Source: Wenzhouxiangella sediminis (lineage in GTDB: Bacteria; Pseudomonadota; Gammaproteobacteria; Xanthomonadales; Wenzhouxiangellaceae). Taken from it: a DNA stretch of 64,000 nt. Below are positions 1 through 7,995 of this stretch, piece after piece. The DNA lies in contig NZ_QUZK01000041.1 in assembly GCF_003410055.1 (NCBI RefSeq), forward strand, positions 41,001-105,000. The letters run 5' to 3'. The translations under genes and the position numbers were made by a program. Every line of letters starts with the position of its first letter. Within the stretch, counting starts at the first letter, position 1. The notes beneath the pieces are model-generated. The model searched no databases. It was not told the DNA's origin and worked only from the letters and a program-made list of their open reading frames with translations.

Positions 1-81
1 CCATTCGGATTCCGGCTTGCATCCGGACTCCAGCCACTCGGTAAGCTGTCGCTTGTCGGTCAGGACGGTGTCGGGATTCAA
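1..81 (-). CDS. gshA: Glutamate--cysteine ligase, N-terminal fragment (cut by window start)
   Basis: Reading the minus strand from a TTG at 81 gives about 27 codons that run off the window. They include the stretch LTDKRQLTEWLESGCKPESE followed by W. This resembles the N-terminus of the proteobacterial glutamate--cysteine ligase family, where a basic residue, a short helix and an SGCKP...W motif precede the IGTEHEKF core. The enzyme would catalyse the first step of glutathione synthesis in the cytoplasm. The gene is divergent from oppA1. The TTG start is forced because no ATG or GTG occurs in frame nearby. Only the extreme N-terminus is visible, so the family call is an inference from a short match. 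Confidence 0.55.
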   Translation of the reverse strand, partial: MNPDTVLTDKRQLTEWLESGCKPESEW

Positions 82-131
82 AGCGGAACACCCGGATAGA
101 ATGAGGCGCCGATTATCGCTTTTTTGTCCGG

Positions 132-1823
132 ATGCTGCATGAAGTTCGGCTCTGCGGGCGCCGCTGTGGAAAACCCGGTAACCACGGAAGACACGGAATG
201 CACGGAAAAACACAGGAATTCCAGGACGTGCGTTCGGTTCATGGCACGCCCGTTGCGGTCGCCGTGCCATCAAGAGCGCGTTCTTTTTCTTCTTCTTCCG
301 TGCTTTCCGTGGTTCCATTGTTTTTGGTTTTCCTGCTCTCCGCGCCCCTCACGTTTGCCGCAACCCTGCATCGGGGTGTCGGGCCCGAGCCCGACTCGCT
401 CGATATCCACACCGCCCAGAGCCTGTCGGCACTCAACGTGCTGCGCGACCTGCACGAGGGGCTGCTGACCTTCGACGCCGGGGCCGAGCTGATTTCCGGC
501 GTGGCCCAGTCCTGGTCGGTGAGCGATGACGGTCGGGTCTGGACGTTCGAGCTGGATCCTTCGGCCCGCTGGTCGGACGGTAAGCGAATCGTCGCGCAGG
601 ACTTCGTCACCGGCTGGCGGCGTGCCCTCGATCCGGCCACGGCCTCGCCCACGGCGGCGCTGCTCGACCCGGTCGAAAACGCCCGGGCGGTTCGTTCGGG
701 CCGGGCGCAACCCGGTGCGCTGGGCGTCGGCGCGCCGTCGCCGCATCGCCTGGTGGTTCGTCTCGAGCGTCCCACGCCCTGGTTCGGCGAGCTGCTCACG
801 CACCCGGTGACCTATCCCTGGCCGGGCGAGGGCACAAGTCGTTACAGCGGCGCATTCGTCCTCGACGGTCAGGTGCCCGGCGCCCGTCTCGAACTGCTGC
901 CCAACGAGCATTACCGGGCGGCCGGCGAGGTCTCGCTGGACGCGGTGACCTGGCACGTGATCGAGCAGCCCAACGTCGAATTGACCCGCTACCGTGCCGG
1001 CCAGCTGCATGTCACCGAGACCATCCCGCCCGGGCGCGTCGACTGGCTGCGCGAGCGCTTCGGCGACGAACTCAGGATTTCACCCTACCTGGGCAGCTTC
1101 TTCCTGGCCTTCAACCTGCAGCGCGAGCCCTTCGCCGACGCCGCGAAGCTGCGCCGGGCGCTGAGCCTGGCCGTCGATCGCGACATCCTGGTCGAGCGGG
1201 TGCTCGGCTCCGGCGAGATACCGGCCTGGGGCCTGCTGCCGCCAGGCATGCCCGGCTGGCCCGAGGGCCGCGAGCCGCCCCTGGCGCCCGGCGAGCGACT
1301 GGTCGAGGCCGAGCGCCTCTACCGCGAGGCCGGCTACGGCGACGACCGGCCGCTGGAGGTCGAGTTGCGCTTCAACACGTCCCTGACCCATCGCCGTATG
1401 GCCGCAGCGATCGCCGCGATGTGGAAGCTCCACCTGGGCGTGCGCACGCGCCTGGTCAACGAGGAGTGGAAGGTGTTCATCACCAATCGCCGGCAGGGCC
1501 GCATTACCGAGGTGTTCCGCGGCGGCTGGATCGCCGACTGGCGCGATGCGGCCAACTTCCTGCAACTGTTCGCCGGCGACAGCCCGGGCAACTACACCTT
1601 TTTCGACGACCCGGTCTTTGACGGGCTGATGCGGCGGGCGGCGAGAGAGCGCGGCGACGAGCGGCTCCGCATCCTGCGCGAGGCCGAAGCCCGCCTGCTC
1701 GACGAACAGGTCATCGTGCCGCTGTACTACTATGTCTCCAGGCATCTCGTGGACCCGGACGTGCGCGGATTCGAGGACAACCCCATGGATATTCACCTGT
1801 CGCGCTGGATGTCGTTGCCGTGA
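132..1823 (+). CDS. oppA: Oligopeptide ABC transporter substrate-binding protein, first copy
   Basis: This is a periplasmic peptide-binding protein of the SBP_bac_5 (OppA) family, which delivers peptides to the OppBCDF permease encoded downstream. The mature part starts near ATLHRGVGPEPDSLDIHTAQ and shows the family pattern throughout: LRDLHEGL, WTFELDPSARWSDG, the LRRALSLAVDRDIL block and a C-terminal IHLSRWMSL. The start is uncertain. The longest frame begins at ATG 132, but its first 40 or so codons translate the inverted repeat at 180-316. A GTG at 264 would place a normal signal peptide (VPLFLVFLLSAPLTFA) directly at the N-terminus and may be the true start; GTG 228 and 300 are also possible. 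The stop codon overlaps the GTG of the next gene. Family call is secure, peptide specificity is unknown. Confidence 0.9.
   Translation: MLHEVRLCGRRCGKPGNHGRHGMHGKTQEFQDVRSVHGTPVAVAVPSRARSFSSSSVLSVVPLFLVFLLSAPLTFAATLHRGVGPEPDSLDIHTAQSLSALNVLRDLHEGLLTFDAGAELISGVAQSWSVSDDGRVWTFELDPSARWSDGKRIVAQDFVTGWRRALDPATASPTAALLDPVENARAVRSGRAQPGALGVGAPSPHRLVVRLERPTPWFGELLTHPVTYPWPGEGTSRYSGAFVLDGQVPGARLELLPNEHYRAAGEVSLDAVTWHVIEQPNVELTRYRAGQLHVTETIPPGRVDWLRERFGDELRISPYLGSFFLAFNLQREPFADAAKLRRALSLAVDRDILVERVLGSGEIPAWGLLPPGMPGWPEGREPPLAPGERLVEAERLYREAGYGDDRPLEVELRFNTSLTHRRMAAAIAAMWKLHLGVRTRLVNEEWKVFITNRRQGRITEVFRGGWIADWRDAANFLQLFAGDSPGNYTFFDDPVFDGLMRRAARERGDERLRILREAEARLLDEQVIVPLYYYVSRHLVDPDVRGFEDNPMDIHLSRWMSLP
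180..316. repeat. Inverted repeat pair, period-9 class (CACGGAAnn)
   Basis: The left arm (180-209) is built of nine-base units, CACGGAAGA / CACGGAATG / CACGGAAAA. The right arm (about 291-316) is its inverted counterpart; read on the minus strand it begins GGAACCACGGAAAGCACGGA. The arms match at 17 of 19 positions over the core. They enclose about 80 bp. The same sequence class recurs as an inverted pair at 56871-56994. The pair overlaps the 5' end of the longest oppA1 reading frame. Confidence 0.7.
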
Positions 1824-3532
1824 AGCGTCTGGGCGCACTCTGCCTGCTCTTTGCGCTGGCCGGCTGCGGCGAGCGCGAGGCCCATGCGCCAGAGGCAGTG
1901 CCGGCCCTGGCCGAGCCGGTCGACGTGGTCTTCGGCGAAGACGGCCGCCCGCTGCCCGAAGTGCTCGCCGAATCGCAGGTCGTCCATCGCGGCAACGGCG
2001 AAGAGCCGCAAACCCTGGACCCGCACTTGGCCGAGGGCGTGCCGTCCAGCAATATCCTGCGCGACCTGTTCGAAGGCCTGACGACGACCGCGCCGGACGG
2101 TCGGATCGTTCCGGGCGCCGCCCGCCACTGGGACATCAGTCGCGACGGCCTGACCTATACCTTCTTTCTCGATCCGGACGGACGATGGAGCAACGGCGAA
2201 CCCGTTACCGCCGATGATTTCGTCTGGTCGTGGCGGCGCGCGGTTGACCCGGCCACCGGTGCTTCCTACAGCCGCATGCTCTCGCCGATCGTCAACGCCG
2301 AGGCGATCCTGGCCGGCGAATCGCCGCCCGAGGCGCTCGGTGTGGAGGCGCTCAACGACATGACTTTCCAGGTCGAGCTCAAGGATCCCACGCCCTACTT
2401 TCTTGGCCTGCTGACCCATCCCACCAGCTATCCCGTGCACCGTCCCACGGTCGAACAGCACGGCGACAGTCACGTACGCCCGGGCAACCTGGTCTCCAAC
2501 GGCGCCTTCATGCTCGACGACTGGCGGGTGCGCTCCAGTATCGAACTGGTCAGGAATCCGCACTACCGGGACGCTGACGACGTGCTGGTCGAGCGCGTCG
2601 TCTTCTATCCCTTCGAAGACGAGAACACCGAGTTCAACCGATTCCGGGCCGGCGACCTGCACTGGACCTACCAGGTGCCGAACAACCAGTTTCAGTGGCT
2701 CAGGAAGAACATGCCCCAGGCCTTGATGGTCGCGCCCTGGTTCGGCACCTACTTCTTCTCCTTCAACCTCACGCGCGAGCCCTTCGAAGACAACCTGGCG
2801 TTGCGGCAGGCGCTCAACCTGGCCGTCGATCGCGAGATCCTCACCGAGCAGGTCAGCCGTTTCGGGGAGATCCCGACGTTCAACCTGGTGCCGCCGGGCC
2901 TGCCGGAGTACGAGTCACCGGAGACTCCCTGGGCCGGCATGACTCAGGAAGAACGCGAGGCCGAGGCAAAGCGCCTCTACCGCGAAGCCGGTTACAGCGA
3001 GCAGCGGCCGCTGGAGGTCGAGCTGCGCTACAACACCTCGGAGAACCATCGAAAGATCGCCGTGGCCGTGGCCGCCATGTGGAAACAGGTCCTGGGCGTG
3101 CGCACCCGCCTGATCAACGAGGAGTTCCGCGTCTTCCTGCAGAACCGCGCCCAGCGCCGCGTCACCGAGGTGTTCCGTTCGGGCTGGATCGGCGACTACC
3201 AGGATGCCTTCACCTTCCTGGAGCTGTTCCACTCCGAGCACGGCCGCAACGACGCCGGCTACGACAGCGAACGCTACGACCGCCTGCTTCAACGCATCGC
3301 CGCCGAACGCATCCCGGCCAGCCGACGCAACCTGATGGCCGAGGCCGAACGCATGATCCTCGCCGACCAGGTCATCCTGCCCGTCTACAACTACGTCACA
3401 AAACGCCTCATCGACCCCCGCCTGAAAGGCTGGGAAGAAAACGTCATGGACCACCACCTGACGCGCCATATGTTCCTGGTCAAAGCCAAGTCGGCAATCG
3501 AGGCGTCGGAGGAGGCTGATGGTGGGGAGTAA
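1820..3532 (+). CDS. oppA: Oligopeptide-binding lipoprotein, second tandem OppA
   Basis: A second SBP_bac_5 peptide-binding protein, paralogous to the preceding one: RGNGEEPQTLDPHLAEG, WTYQVPNNQFQWL, LRQALNLAVDREIL, and a C-terminus DHHLTRHMFL. The N-terminus MKRLGALCLLFALAGC is a clear lipoprotein signal with the lipobox cysteine at residue 16, so this copy should be membrane-anchored while the first has an ordinary signal peptide. The GTG start overlaps the upstream stop by four bases, which indicates translational coupling. Two tandem binding proteins with one permease suggest different peptide ranges for one channel; that is inference. About 570 residues, normal for the family. Confidence 0.92.
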   Translation: MKRLGALCLLFALAGCGEREAHAPEAVPALAEPVDVVFGEDGRPLPEVLAESQVVHRGNGEEPQTLDPHLAEGVPSSNILRDLFEGLTTTAPDGRIVPGAARHWDISRDGLTYTFFLDPDGRWSNGEPVTADDFVWSWRRAVDPATGASYSRMLSPIVNAEAILAGESPPEALGVEALNDMTFQVELKDPTPYFLGLLTHPTSYPVHRPTVEQHGDSHVRPGNLVSNGAFMLDDWRVRSSIELVRNPHYRDADDVLVERVVFYPFEDENTEFNRFRAGDLHWTYQVPNNQFQWLRKNMPQALMVAPWFGTYFFSFNLTREPFEDNLALRQALNLAVDREILTEQVSRFGEIPTFNLVPPGLPEYESPETPWAGMTQEEREAEAKRLYREAGYSEQRPLEVELRYNTSENHRKIAVAVAAMWKQVLGVRTRLINEEFRVFLQNRAQRRVTEVFRSGWIGDYQDAFTFLELFHSEHGRNDAGYDSERYDRLLQRIAAERIPASRRNLMAEAERMILADQVILPVYNYVTKRLIDPRLKGWEENVMDHHLTRHMFLVKAKSAIEASEEADGGE

Positions 3533-3962
3533 TGTCGGTTCTCGCAATGGCGCAAAGGCGCTAAGGACGCAAGGAAGATCGGAGAATGAGTTGTCGGCGC
3601 TTGTGGTGGAGGAAGCAATGAGACTCCACCGCGGCCTGGGGCCAGGCTTGCTGGAAAATGTGTATGAGACCATTCTTGCCAAAAAGCTCGAAGAGCGCGG
3701 GGTGTCGGTGAGAAAGCAGGTGCAGGTACCCCTGATCTACGAGGGAATTGCCTCCGATGCTGCGTTTCGCGCTGATATCGTCGCTGACGACAAGCTGATC
3801 CTCGAGATCAAGGCTGTCGAAAAACTCAATAACGCGCACAGGAAGCAGGTTCTGACCTATTTGAAACTAACGGGCATGCGACTCGGCATGATCCTGAATT
3901 TCAGCTCCGAATTGATGAAGCACGGAATCGTCCGAGTGGCAAACGAACTTGATGATGATTAG
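3519..3962 (+). CDS. GxxExxY family protein (PD-(D/E)XK nuclease fold)
   Basis: The core matches the GxxExxY family: GPGLLENVYE contains the naming motif, FRADIV supplies the acidic residue and LEIKAVE the ExK of a PD-(D/E)XK nuclease-like site, with QVLTYLKLTGMRLGMILNF in the C-terminal half. The function of the family is not established. The ATG at 3519 has a strong upstream GGAGG (3508-3512) and overlaps the end of oppA2, but the first 20 or so residues (VGSNVGSRNGAKALRTQ) are the translated left repeat. The family-conserved part starts near SENELSALVVEEA, and TTG 3591, GTG 3603 or ATG 3618 are internal alternatives. At 147 residues it is slightly longer than the usual roughly 125, consistent with a repeat-derived N-terminal extension. 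It is unrelated to peptide transport and is best read as cargo of the surrounding element. Confidence 0.85.
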   Translation: MVGSNVGSRNGAKALRTQGRSENELSALVVEEAMRLHRGLGPGLLENVYETILAKKLEERGVSVRKQVQVPLIYEGIASDAAFRADIVADDKLILEIKAVEKLNNAHRKQVLTYLKLTGMRLGMILNFSSELMKHGIVRVANELDDD

Positions 3963-4008
3963 TTCAATAAACTTTGTGCCCTTTGCGCCTTCGCGCCATT
4001 GCGAGAAA
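3539..4008. mobile_element. Putative small element: period-8 terminal inverted repeats framing a GxxExxY gene
   Basis: The left end (3539-3573) begins TTCTCGCAATGGCGC and continues as eight-base CGCAAAGG-like units. The right end (3972-4008) is its inverse; read on the minus strand it begins TTTCTCGCAATGGCGC. The arms agree over roughly 35 bp with only a few mismatches. Between them lies essentially one gene, the GxxExxY protein. The element begins six bases after the oppA2 stop and ends about 30 bp before oppB, so it sits inside an otherwise ordinary opp operon. Similar ends occur at 31755-31929 and 56840-57029. No transposase motif and no target duplication were recognised, so mobility is an inference. 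Confidence 0.55.
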
Positions 4009-4040
4009 TGCTCTATGCTCCGGCTCGATCGGAGGCTATC

Positions 4041-4979
4041 GTGCTGAAGTATTCGCTTCGGCGGCTGGGGTCGGCGATTCCGACGCTGTTTTTGCTGATC
4101 ACTTTCGCGTTTTTCCTGATTCGCATCGCGCCGGGTGGGCCGTTCGATTCGGAGCGGGCCTTGCCGGCGGATATCGAGGCCAACCTGGCGGCGAAGTATC
4201 ATCTCGACGAGCCGCTGGTGTTCCAGTACGCGCGCTATCTCTGGCAGATCGCCCGCGGCGACCTGGGGCCGTCGTTCCACTACCGCGATTGGACGGTCAA
4301 CGACCTGATCATCCAGGGCGCACCGGTGTCGTTTCTGTTGGGTGCGGCGGCATTGTTGCTGGCCCTGGTCATCGGGGTGATCACCGGCGCCTGGGCGGCA
4401 TTGCGGCAGAACCGGCCGGCCGACTACACGGTGATGAGCATCGCGATGGTCGGCATCTCGATTCCCAACTTCGTCATGGCGCCGCTGCTGATCCTGCTGT
4501 TCGCCATCGTGCTCGGCTGGGTACCGGCCGGCGGCTGGGCCTTCAGCTTCGACCGCATGGTGCTGCCGGTGGTCACGCTCGCGCTGCCGATGATCGCCTA
4601 CATCGCGCGCATCACCCGCGGGTCGATGATCGAGGTGCTGCACTCGAGCTATATCCGCACGGTGCGGGCCAAGGGCATGCCCGAAAAGGAAGTCATCCTG
4701 CGCCACGCCCTCAAGCCTGCGCTGTTGCCGGTGATTTCCTACCTCGGCCCGGCCGCCGCGGCCATCCTGACCGGCTCGGTGGTGGTCGAGCGCATCTTCA
4801 CCATCCCGGGCATCGGCTCGTACTTCGTGCAGGGCGCGCTCAACCGCGACTACACGCTGGTGATGGGCGTGGTCATCCTCTATGGTGTGCTCATCATCCT
4901 GTTCAACTTCCTGGTCGACCTGATCTATGCCTTCCTGGATCCGCGCATTCGCTATGACGACGGGGAGACCGAGACGTGA
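4041..4979 (+). CDS. oppB: Oligopeptide ABC transporter permease OppB
   Basis: Inner-membrane permease subunit of the peptide importer. The protein closely follows OppB: it starts VLKYSLRRLGSAIPTLFLLI, has the APGGPFDSER loop, the EAA-type cytoplasmic loop (IRTVRAKGMPEKEVILRHAL) that contacts the ATPases, and ends YAFLDPRIRY. I chose GTG 4041 rather than an ATG at 3999 because GGAGG at 4031-4035 lies five bases upstream and the resulting N-terminus aligns with OppB proteins, which begin MLK(Y/F). The upstream ATG would also initiate inside the right arm of the repeat element. It overlaps oppC by four bases. About six membrane segments. Confidence 0.94.
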   Translation: MLKYSLRRLGSAIPTLFLLITFAFFLIRIAPGGPFDSERALPADIEANLAAKYHLDEPLVFQYARYLWQIARGDLGPSFHYRDWTVNDLIIQGAPVSFLLGAAALLLALVIGVITGAWAALRQNRPADYTVMSIAMVGISIPNFVMAPLLILLFAIVLGWVPAGGWAFSFDRMVLPVVTLALPMIAYIARITRGSMIEVLHSSYIRTVRAKGMPEKEVILRHALKPALLPVISYLGPAAAAILTGSVVVERIFTIPGIGSYFVQGALNRDYTLVMGVVILYGVLIILFNFLVDLIYAFLDPRIRYDDGETET

Positions 4980-5884
4980 ATACCGAAGCCACTCGCGACG
5001 CCTTCGAGCAGGCCCTCGATACGCGAGAAGTCCGCGGGCGTTCGCTCTACGTCGACGCCTGGCACCGCCTGCTGAAGAACCGTGCGGCGGTGGCCGCGCT
5101 GGGCATCCTGGTGCTGATGATCGCGCTGGTGACCTTCGGCCCCATGCTCTCGGAATGGGACCACGAGATTCCCGACTGGGAGAACTACTCCTCGCCGCCG
5201 TCGCTCGAGGAAGGCCACATCTTCGGCACCGACGCGCTCGGTCGCGACCTGTTCGTGCGCACCATGATCGGCGGGCGGATCTCGCTGCTGGTCGGACTGG
5301 TCGCCACCCTGGTGTCGTTGCTCATCGGCGTGACCTGGGGCGCCTTTGCCGGCTACGTCGGCGGCAGGGTCGACAACGTGATGATGCGCATCGTCGACGC
5401 GGTCTACGCCATGCCCTTCATGTTCTTCGTGATCCTGCTCATGGTCGTGTTCGGGCGCAACATCTTCCTGATCTTCGTGGCCATCGGTGCAATCAACTGG
5501 CTCGACATGGCGCGCATCGTCCGGGGCCAGACGCTGAGCCTGAAGAACAAGGACTTCGTCGAAGCCGCGCGCGCCTGCGGCGCGACCGAGTGGCAGATCA
5601 TCCGCCGCCACATCGTTCCCAACCTGCTCGGCGTGGTGATCGTCTACGTGACCCTGACCATTCCACAAGTGATATTGGTCGAGAGCTTCCTGAGCTTCCT
5701 CGGCCTGGGCGTGCAGGAGCCGCTGACCTCCTGGGGCGCACTGGTCAACGAGGGCGCCCAGGAAATGGAGACCGCGCCCTGGTCCCTGCTCTACCCGGCC
5801 ACGTTCCTGGCCGTGACCCTGTTCGCGTTCAACTTCCTGGGCGACGGGTTGAGGGATGCGCTGGATCCGAAGGATCGCTTATGA
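4976..5884 (+). CDS. oppC: Oligopeptide ABC transporter permease OppC
   Basis: Second inner-membrane permease subunit. After a cytoplasmic N-terminal region comes RSLYVDAWHRLLKNRAAV and a first membrane segment, then the periplasmic loop HIFGTDALGRDLFVRTM typical of OppC/DppC, the EAA loop FVEAARACGATEWQIIRRHI, and a C-terminal LGDGLRDALDPKDRL. It pairs with OppB to form the channel. The GTG start overlaps the oppB stop by four bases. An 84-bp gap containing a heptamer repeat separates it from oppD, the only sizeable break within this half of the operon. Confidence 0.94.
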   Translation: MNTEATRDAFEQALDTREVRGRSLYVDAWHRLLKNRAAVAALGILVLMIALVTFGPMLSEWDHEIPDWENYSSPPSLEEGHIFGTDALGRDLFVRTMIGGRISLLVGLVATLVSLLIGVTWGAFAGYVGGRVDNVMMRIVDAVYAMPFMFFVILLMVVFGRNIFLIFVAIGAINWLDMARIVRGQTLSLKNKDFVEAARACGATEWQIIRRHIVPNLLGVVIVYVTLTIPQVILVESFLSFLGLGVQEPLTSWGALVNEGAQEMETAPWSLLYPATFLAVTLFAFNFLGDGLRDALDPKDRL

Positions 5885-5893
5885 CATCACAAA

Positions 5894-5923
5894 GGTTTCA
5901 GGTTTCAGGTTTCAGGTTTCAGG
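5894..5923. repeat. Tandem heptamer array, four copies of GGTTTCA
   Basis: Four exact copies of GGTTTCA followed by GG lie in the 84-bp gap between oppC and oppD, beginning ten bases after the oppC stop. No inverted partner was found nearby. It is AT-richer than the surrounding coding DNA and resembles in style, though not in sequence, the period-8 and period-9 arrays elsewhere in the window. Confidence 0.85.
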
Positions 5924-5968
5924 AAGAGCACCGGGTAGAAGGCTCGGAGTGGTCTTTGAGAGGTTGTC

Positions 5969-6949
5969 ATGGCGTTGCTTGAGGTGCGGGATCTGACGGT
6001 GTCGTTCGATACGCCCGACGGCGTGGTGCATGCCGTCAACGGGATCAGTTTCGACCTGGAGCCCGGCGAGACGCTGGGGCTCGTGGGCGAGTCGGGGTCC
6101 GGCAAGACGCAGACGGCGCTGGCGTTGATGGGCCTGCTGGCGGAAAACGGCCGGGCGACCGGCTCGGTGAAGTTTCGCGGGCAGGAGTTGCTGGGCATGT
6201 CGCTGTCGGAATTGACCCGGGTCCGGGGCTCGAAGATCTCGATGATCTTCCAGGACCCGGTCAGCTCGCTCAATCCCTATCTCACCGTCGGCGACCAGCT
6301 CGTCGAGGTGCTCACGCATCACCGCAATCTCAAGAAGAAGCCGGCCAGGGAACGCGCCATCGAGATGCTGCGCCTGGTGCAGCTCAGCGACCCGGAACAA
6401 CGCATGAAGCAGTATCCGCACGAGCTATCCGGCGGCATGTGCCAGCGCGTGATGATCGCCATGGGGCTGCTGTGCCAGCCCGACCTGCTGATCGCCGACG
6501 AGCCGACCACCGCGCTCGACGTCACGGTGCAGTCGCAGATCAACTCACTGATGGGCGAGCTCTCCGAACAGTCGTCGACGGCGATCCTGCTGATCACCCA
6601 CGACCTGGGCGTGGTTGCCGGCTTGTGCGACCGCGTGCTGGTGATGTACGCCGGCAAGGAGATGGAGATGGCCGGCATCGAGGAATTGTTCGCCGACCCG
6701 CAGCATCCCTACACCGAGGGCCTGCTGGCCTCGGTGCCGCGGCTGGACCGTCACGACTCGGGCATCCTGCACGCCATTCCGGGCAATCCGCCCAACCTTC
6801 TGGAGGTGCCCGAAGGCTGTCCCTTCCGCGACCGCTGCCCCTACGCCTGGGACAAGTGCCATGCGCTGCCGGAGTTCGAGGAAATCGGCGAGGGCCGTTT
6901 CAAGCGTTGCCATCTTGAGTCGCTGCCGCCGAAAGAGGAGGCCGGCTGA
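5969..6949 (+). CDS. oppD: Oligopeptide ABC transporter ATP-binding protein OppD
   Basis: Cytoplasmic ATPase subunit of the peptide importer. Walker A is [11 protein letters not shown] at about residues 38-48, the Q-loop is [14 protein letters not shown], the ABC signature is LSGGMCQRV, Walker B is [12 protein letters not shown] and the H-loop is LLITHDLG. The C-terminal oligopeptide-transporter extension carries the cysteine cluster [14 protein letters not shown] that in this subfamily can bind an iron-sulfur cluster. GAGAGG about six bases before ATG 5969 serves as ribosome-binding site. The stop overlaps the start of oppF. Length is normal for OppD. Confidence 0.95.
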   Translation: MALLEVRDLTVSFDTPDGVVHAVNGISFDLEPGETLGLVGESGSGKTQTALALMGLLAENGRATGSVKFRGQELLGMSLSELTRVRGSKISMIFQDPVSSLNPYLTVGDQLVEVLTHHRNLKKKPARERAIEMLRLVQLSDPEQRMKQYPHELSGGMCQRVMIAMGLLCQPDLLIADEPTTALDVTVQSQINSLMGELSEQSSTAILLITHDLGVVAGLCDRVLVMYAGKEMEMAGIEELFADPQHPYTEGLLASVPRLDRHDSGILHAIPGNPPNLLEVPEGCPFRDRCPYAWDKCHALPEFEEIGEGRFKRCHLESLPPKEEAG

Positions 6950-7995
6950 TGCGCAACCCAGTGCTCCAGGTTCGAAACCTCGAGGTGAGCTTCCGGGTCG
7001 ATGCCGGCACCCTGTTTCGCCACGACTACCGCAGCATTCGCGCCGTCGACGGCGTGAGCTTCGACGTCTATTCGGCCGAAACCCTCGGTATCGTCGGCGA
7101 GTCCGGCTGCGGTAAATCCACCCTGGCCCGGGCGCTGCTGGGCCTGCAGCGACCCAGGCGCGGCGAGATCCTGTGGCTGGGCGAAGACCTGGTGCAGCTC
7201 AGCGAGGAGGCCCTGCGCCGCAAGCGTCGCGAGATCCAGCTGATTTTCCAGGACCCGCAGGGCTCGCTCGACCCGCGCATGACTGTCGGCGACATCATCG
7301 CCGAGCCGCTGAAGACCTTCTTCCCGTCGATGTCGCGCCTGCAGATCCGCGAGCGCGTGACCGGCATTCTCAAACTGGTGGGCCTGCGGCCGGACCAGAT
7401 CAATCGCTACCCGCACGAATTCTCCGGCGGGCAGTGCCAGCGCGTCGGCATCGCCCGGGCGCTGGTGGTCAATCCGCGCCTGGTCGTCTGCGACGAGCCG
7501 GTGAGCGCGCTCGACGTGTCCATCCAGGCGCAGATCGTCAACCTGCTGAAAGACCTGCAGAAGAAGCTGCAGCTGTCGCTGATCTTCATCGCCCACGACC
7601 TGTCGATCGTGCGCCACGTCTCCGACCGGATTCTGGTCATGTACATGGGCAAGGTCATGGAGATGGCCGACCGCTCCAAGATCTATCGCGAGCCGCGCCA
7701 CCCCTACACCCGCGCCCTGATCGAGTCGGTGCCGATTCCCGACCCGGTGCGCGAGCGCAAGCGCGCGCGGCGCTCGCTCAAGGGCGACATGCCCTCGCCG
7801 CTGAACCCGCCGTCGGGCTGCGTGTTCCGCACCCGCTGCCCCTTCGCCACCGAGCTGTGCGCCGAGAAGGTGCCCGAGCTGGAGAAGCTCGACAACGGTC
7901 ACCAGGTCGCTTGCCATCACCACCGCGACCTGCCGGCGCCGCCGGTGCCCGGTGAAGCGAGCGAGGCCGACACCGGGGAGACCAGCGAATCGTGA
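6949..7995 (+). CDS. oppF: Oligopeptide ABC transporter ATP-binding protein OppF
   Basis: Second ATPase of the importer, partner of OppD. Walker A GESGCGKSTLARALLGLQ, Q-loop LIFQDPQGSLDPRM, signature FSGGQCQRVGIARAL, Walker B LVVCDEPVSALD, H-loop FIAHDLS. The C-terminal extension contains CVFRTRCPFATELC, again the cysteine cluster of this subfamily. The ATG overlaps the oppD stop by one base (TGATG), and the last codons overlap the rsmG start, so the transporter operon reads directly into the rsmG-parA-parB genes. That linkage is unusual, because rsmG is more often preceded by mnmG. Confidence 0.95.
   Translation: MRNPVLQVRNLEVSFRVDAGTLFRHDYRSIRAVDGVSFDVYSAETLGIVGESGCGKSTLARALLGLQRPRRGEILWLGEDLVQLSEEALRRKRREIQLIFQDPQGSLDPRMTVGDIIAEPLKTFFPSMSRLQIRERVTGILKLVGLRPDQINRYPHEFSGGQCQRVGIARALVVNPRLVVCDEPVSALDVSIQAQIVNLLKDLQKKLQLSLIFIAHDLSIVRHVSDRILVMYMGKVMEMADRSKIYREPRHPYTRALIESVPIPDPVRERKRARRSLKGDMPSPLNPPSGCVFRTRCPFATELCAEKVPELEKLDNGHQVACHHHRDLPAPPVPGEASEADTGETSES

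Noticed and set aside
3539..4008. A classical insertion sequence around the GxxExxY gene
   Set aside because: There is no transposase (DDE, HUH or serine/tyrosine recombinase) motif and no clear target-site duplication, so only a putative small element is claimed.
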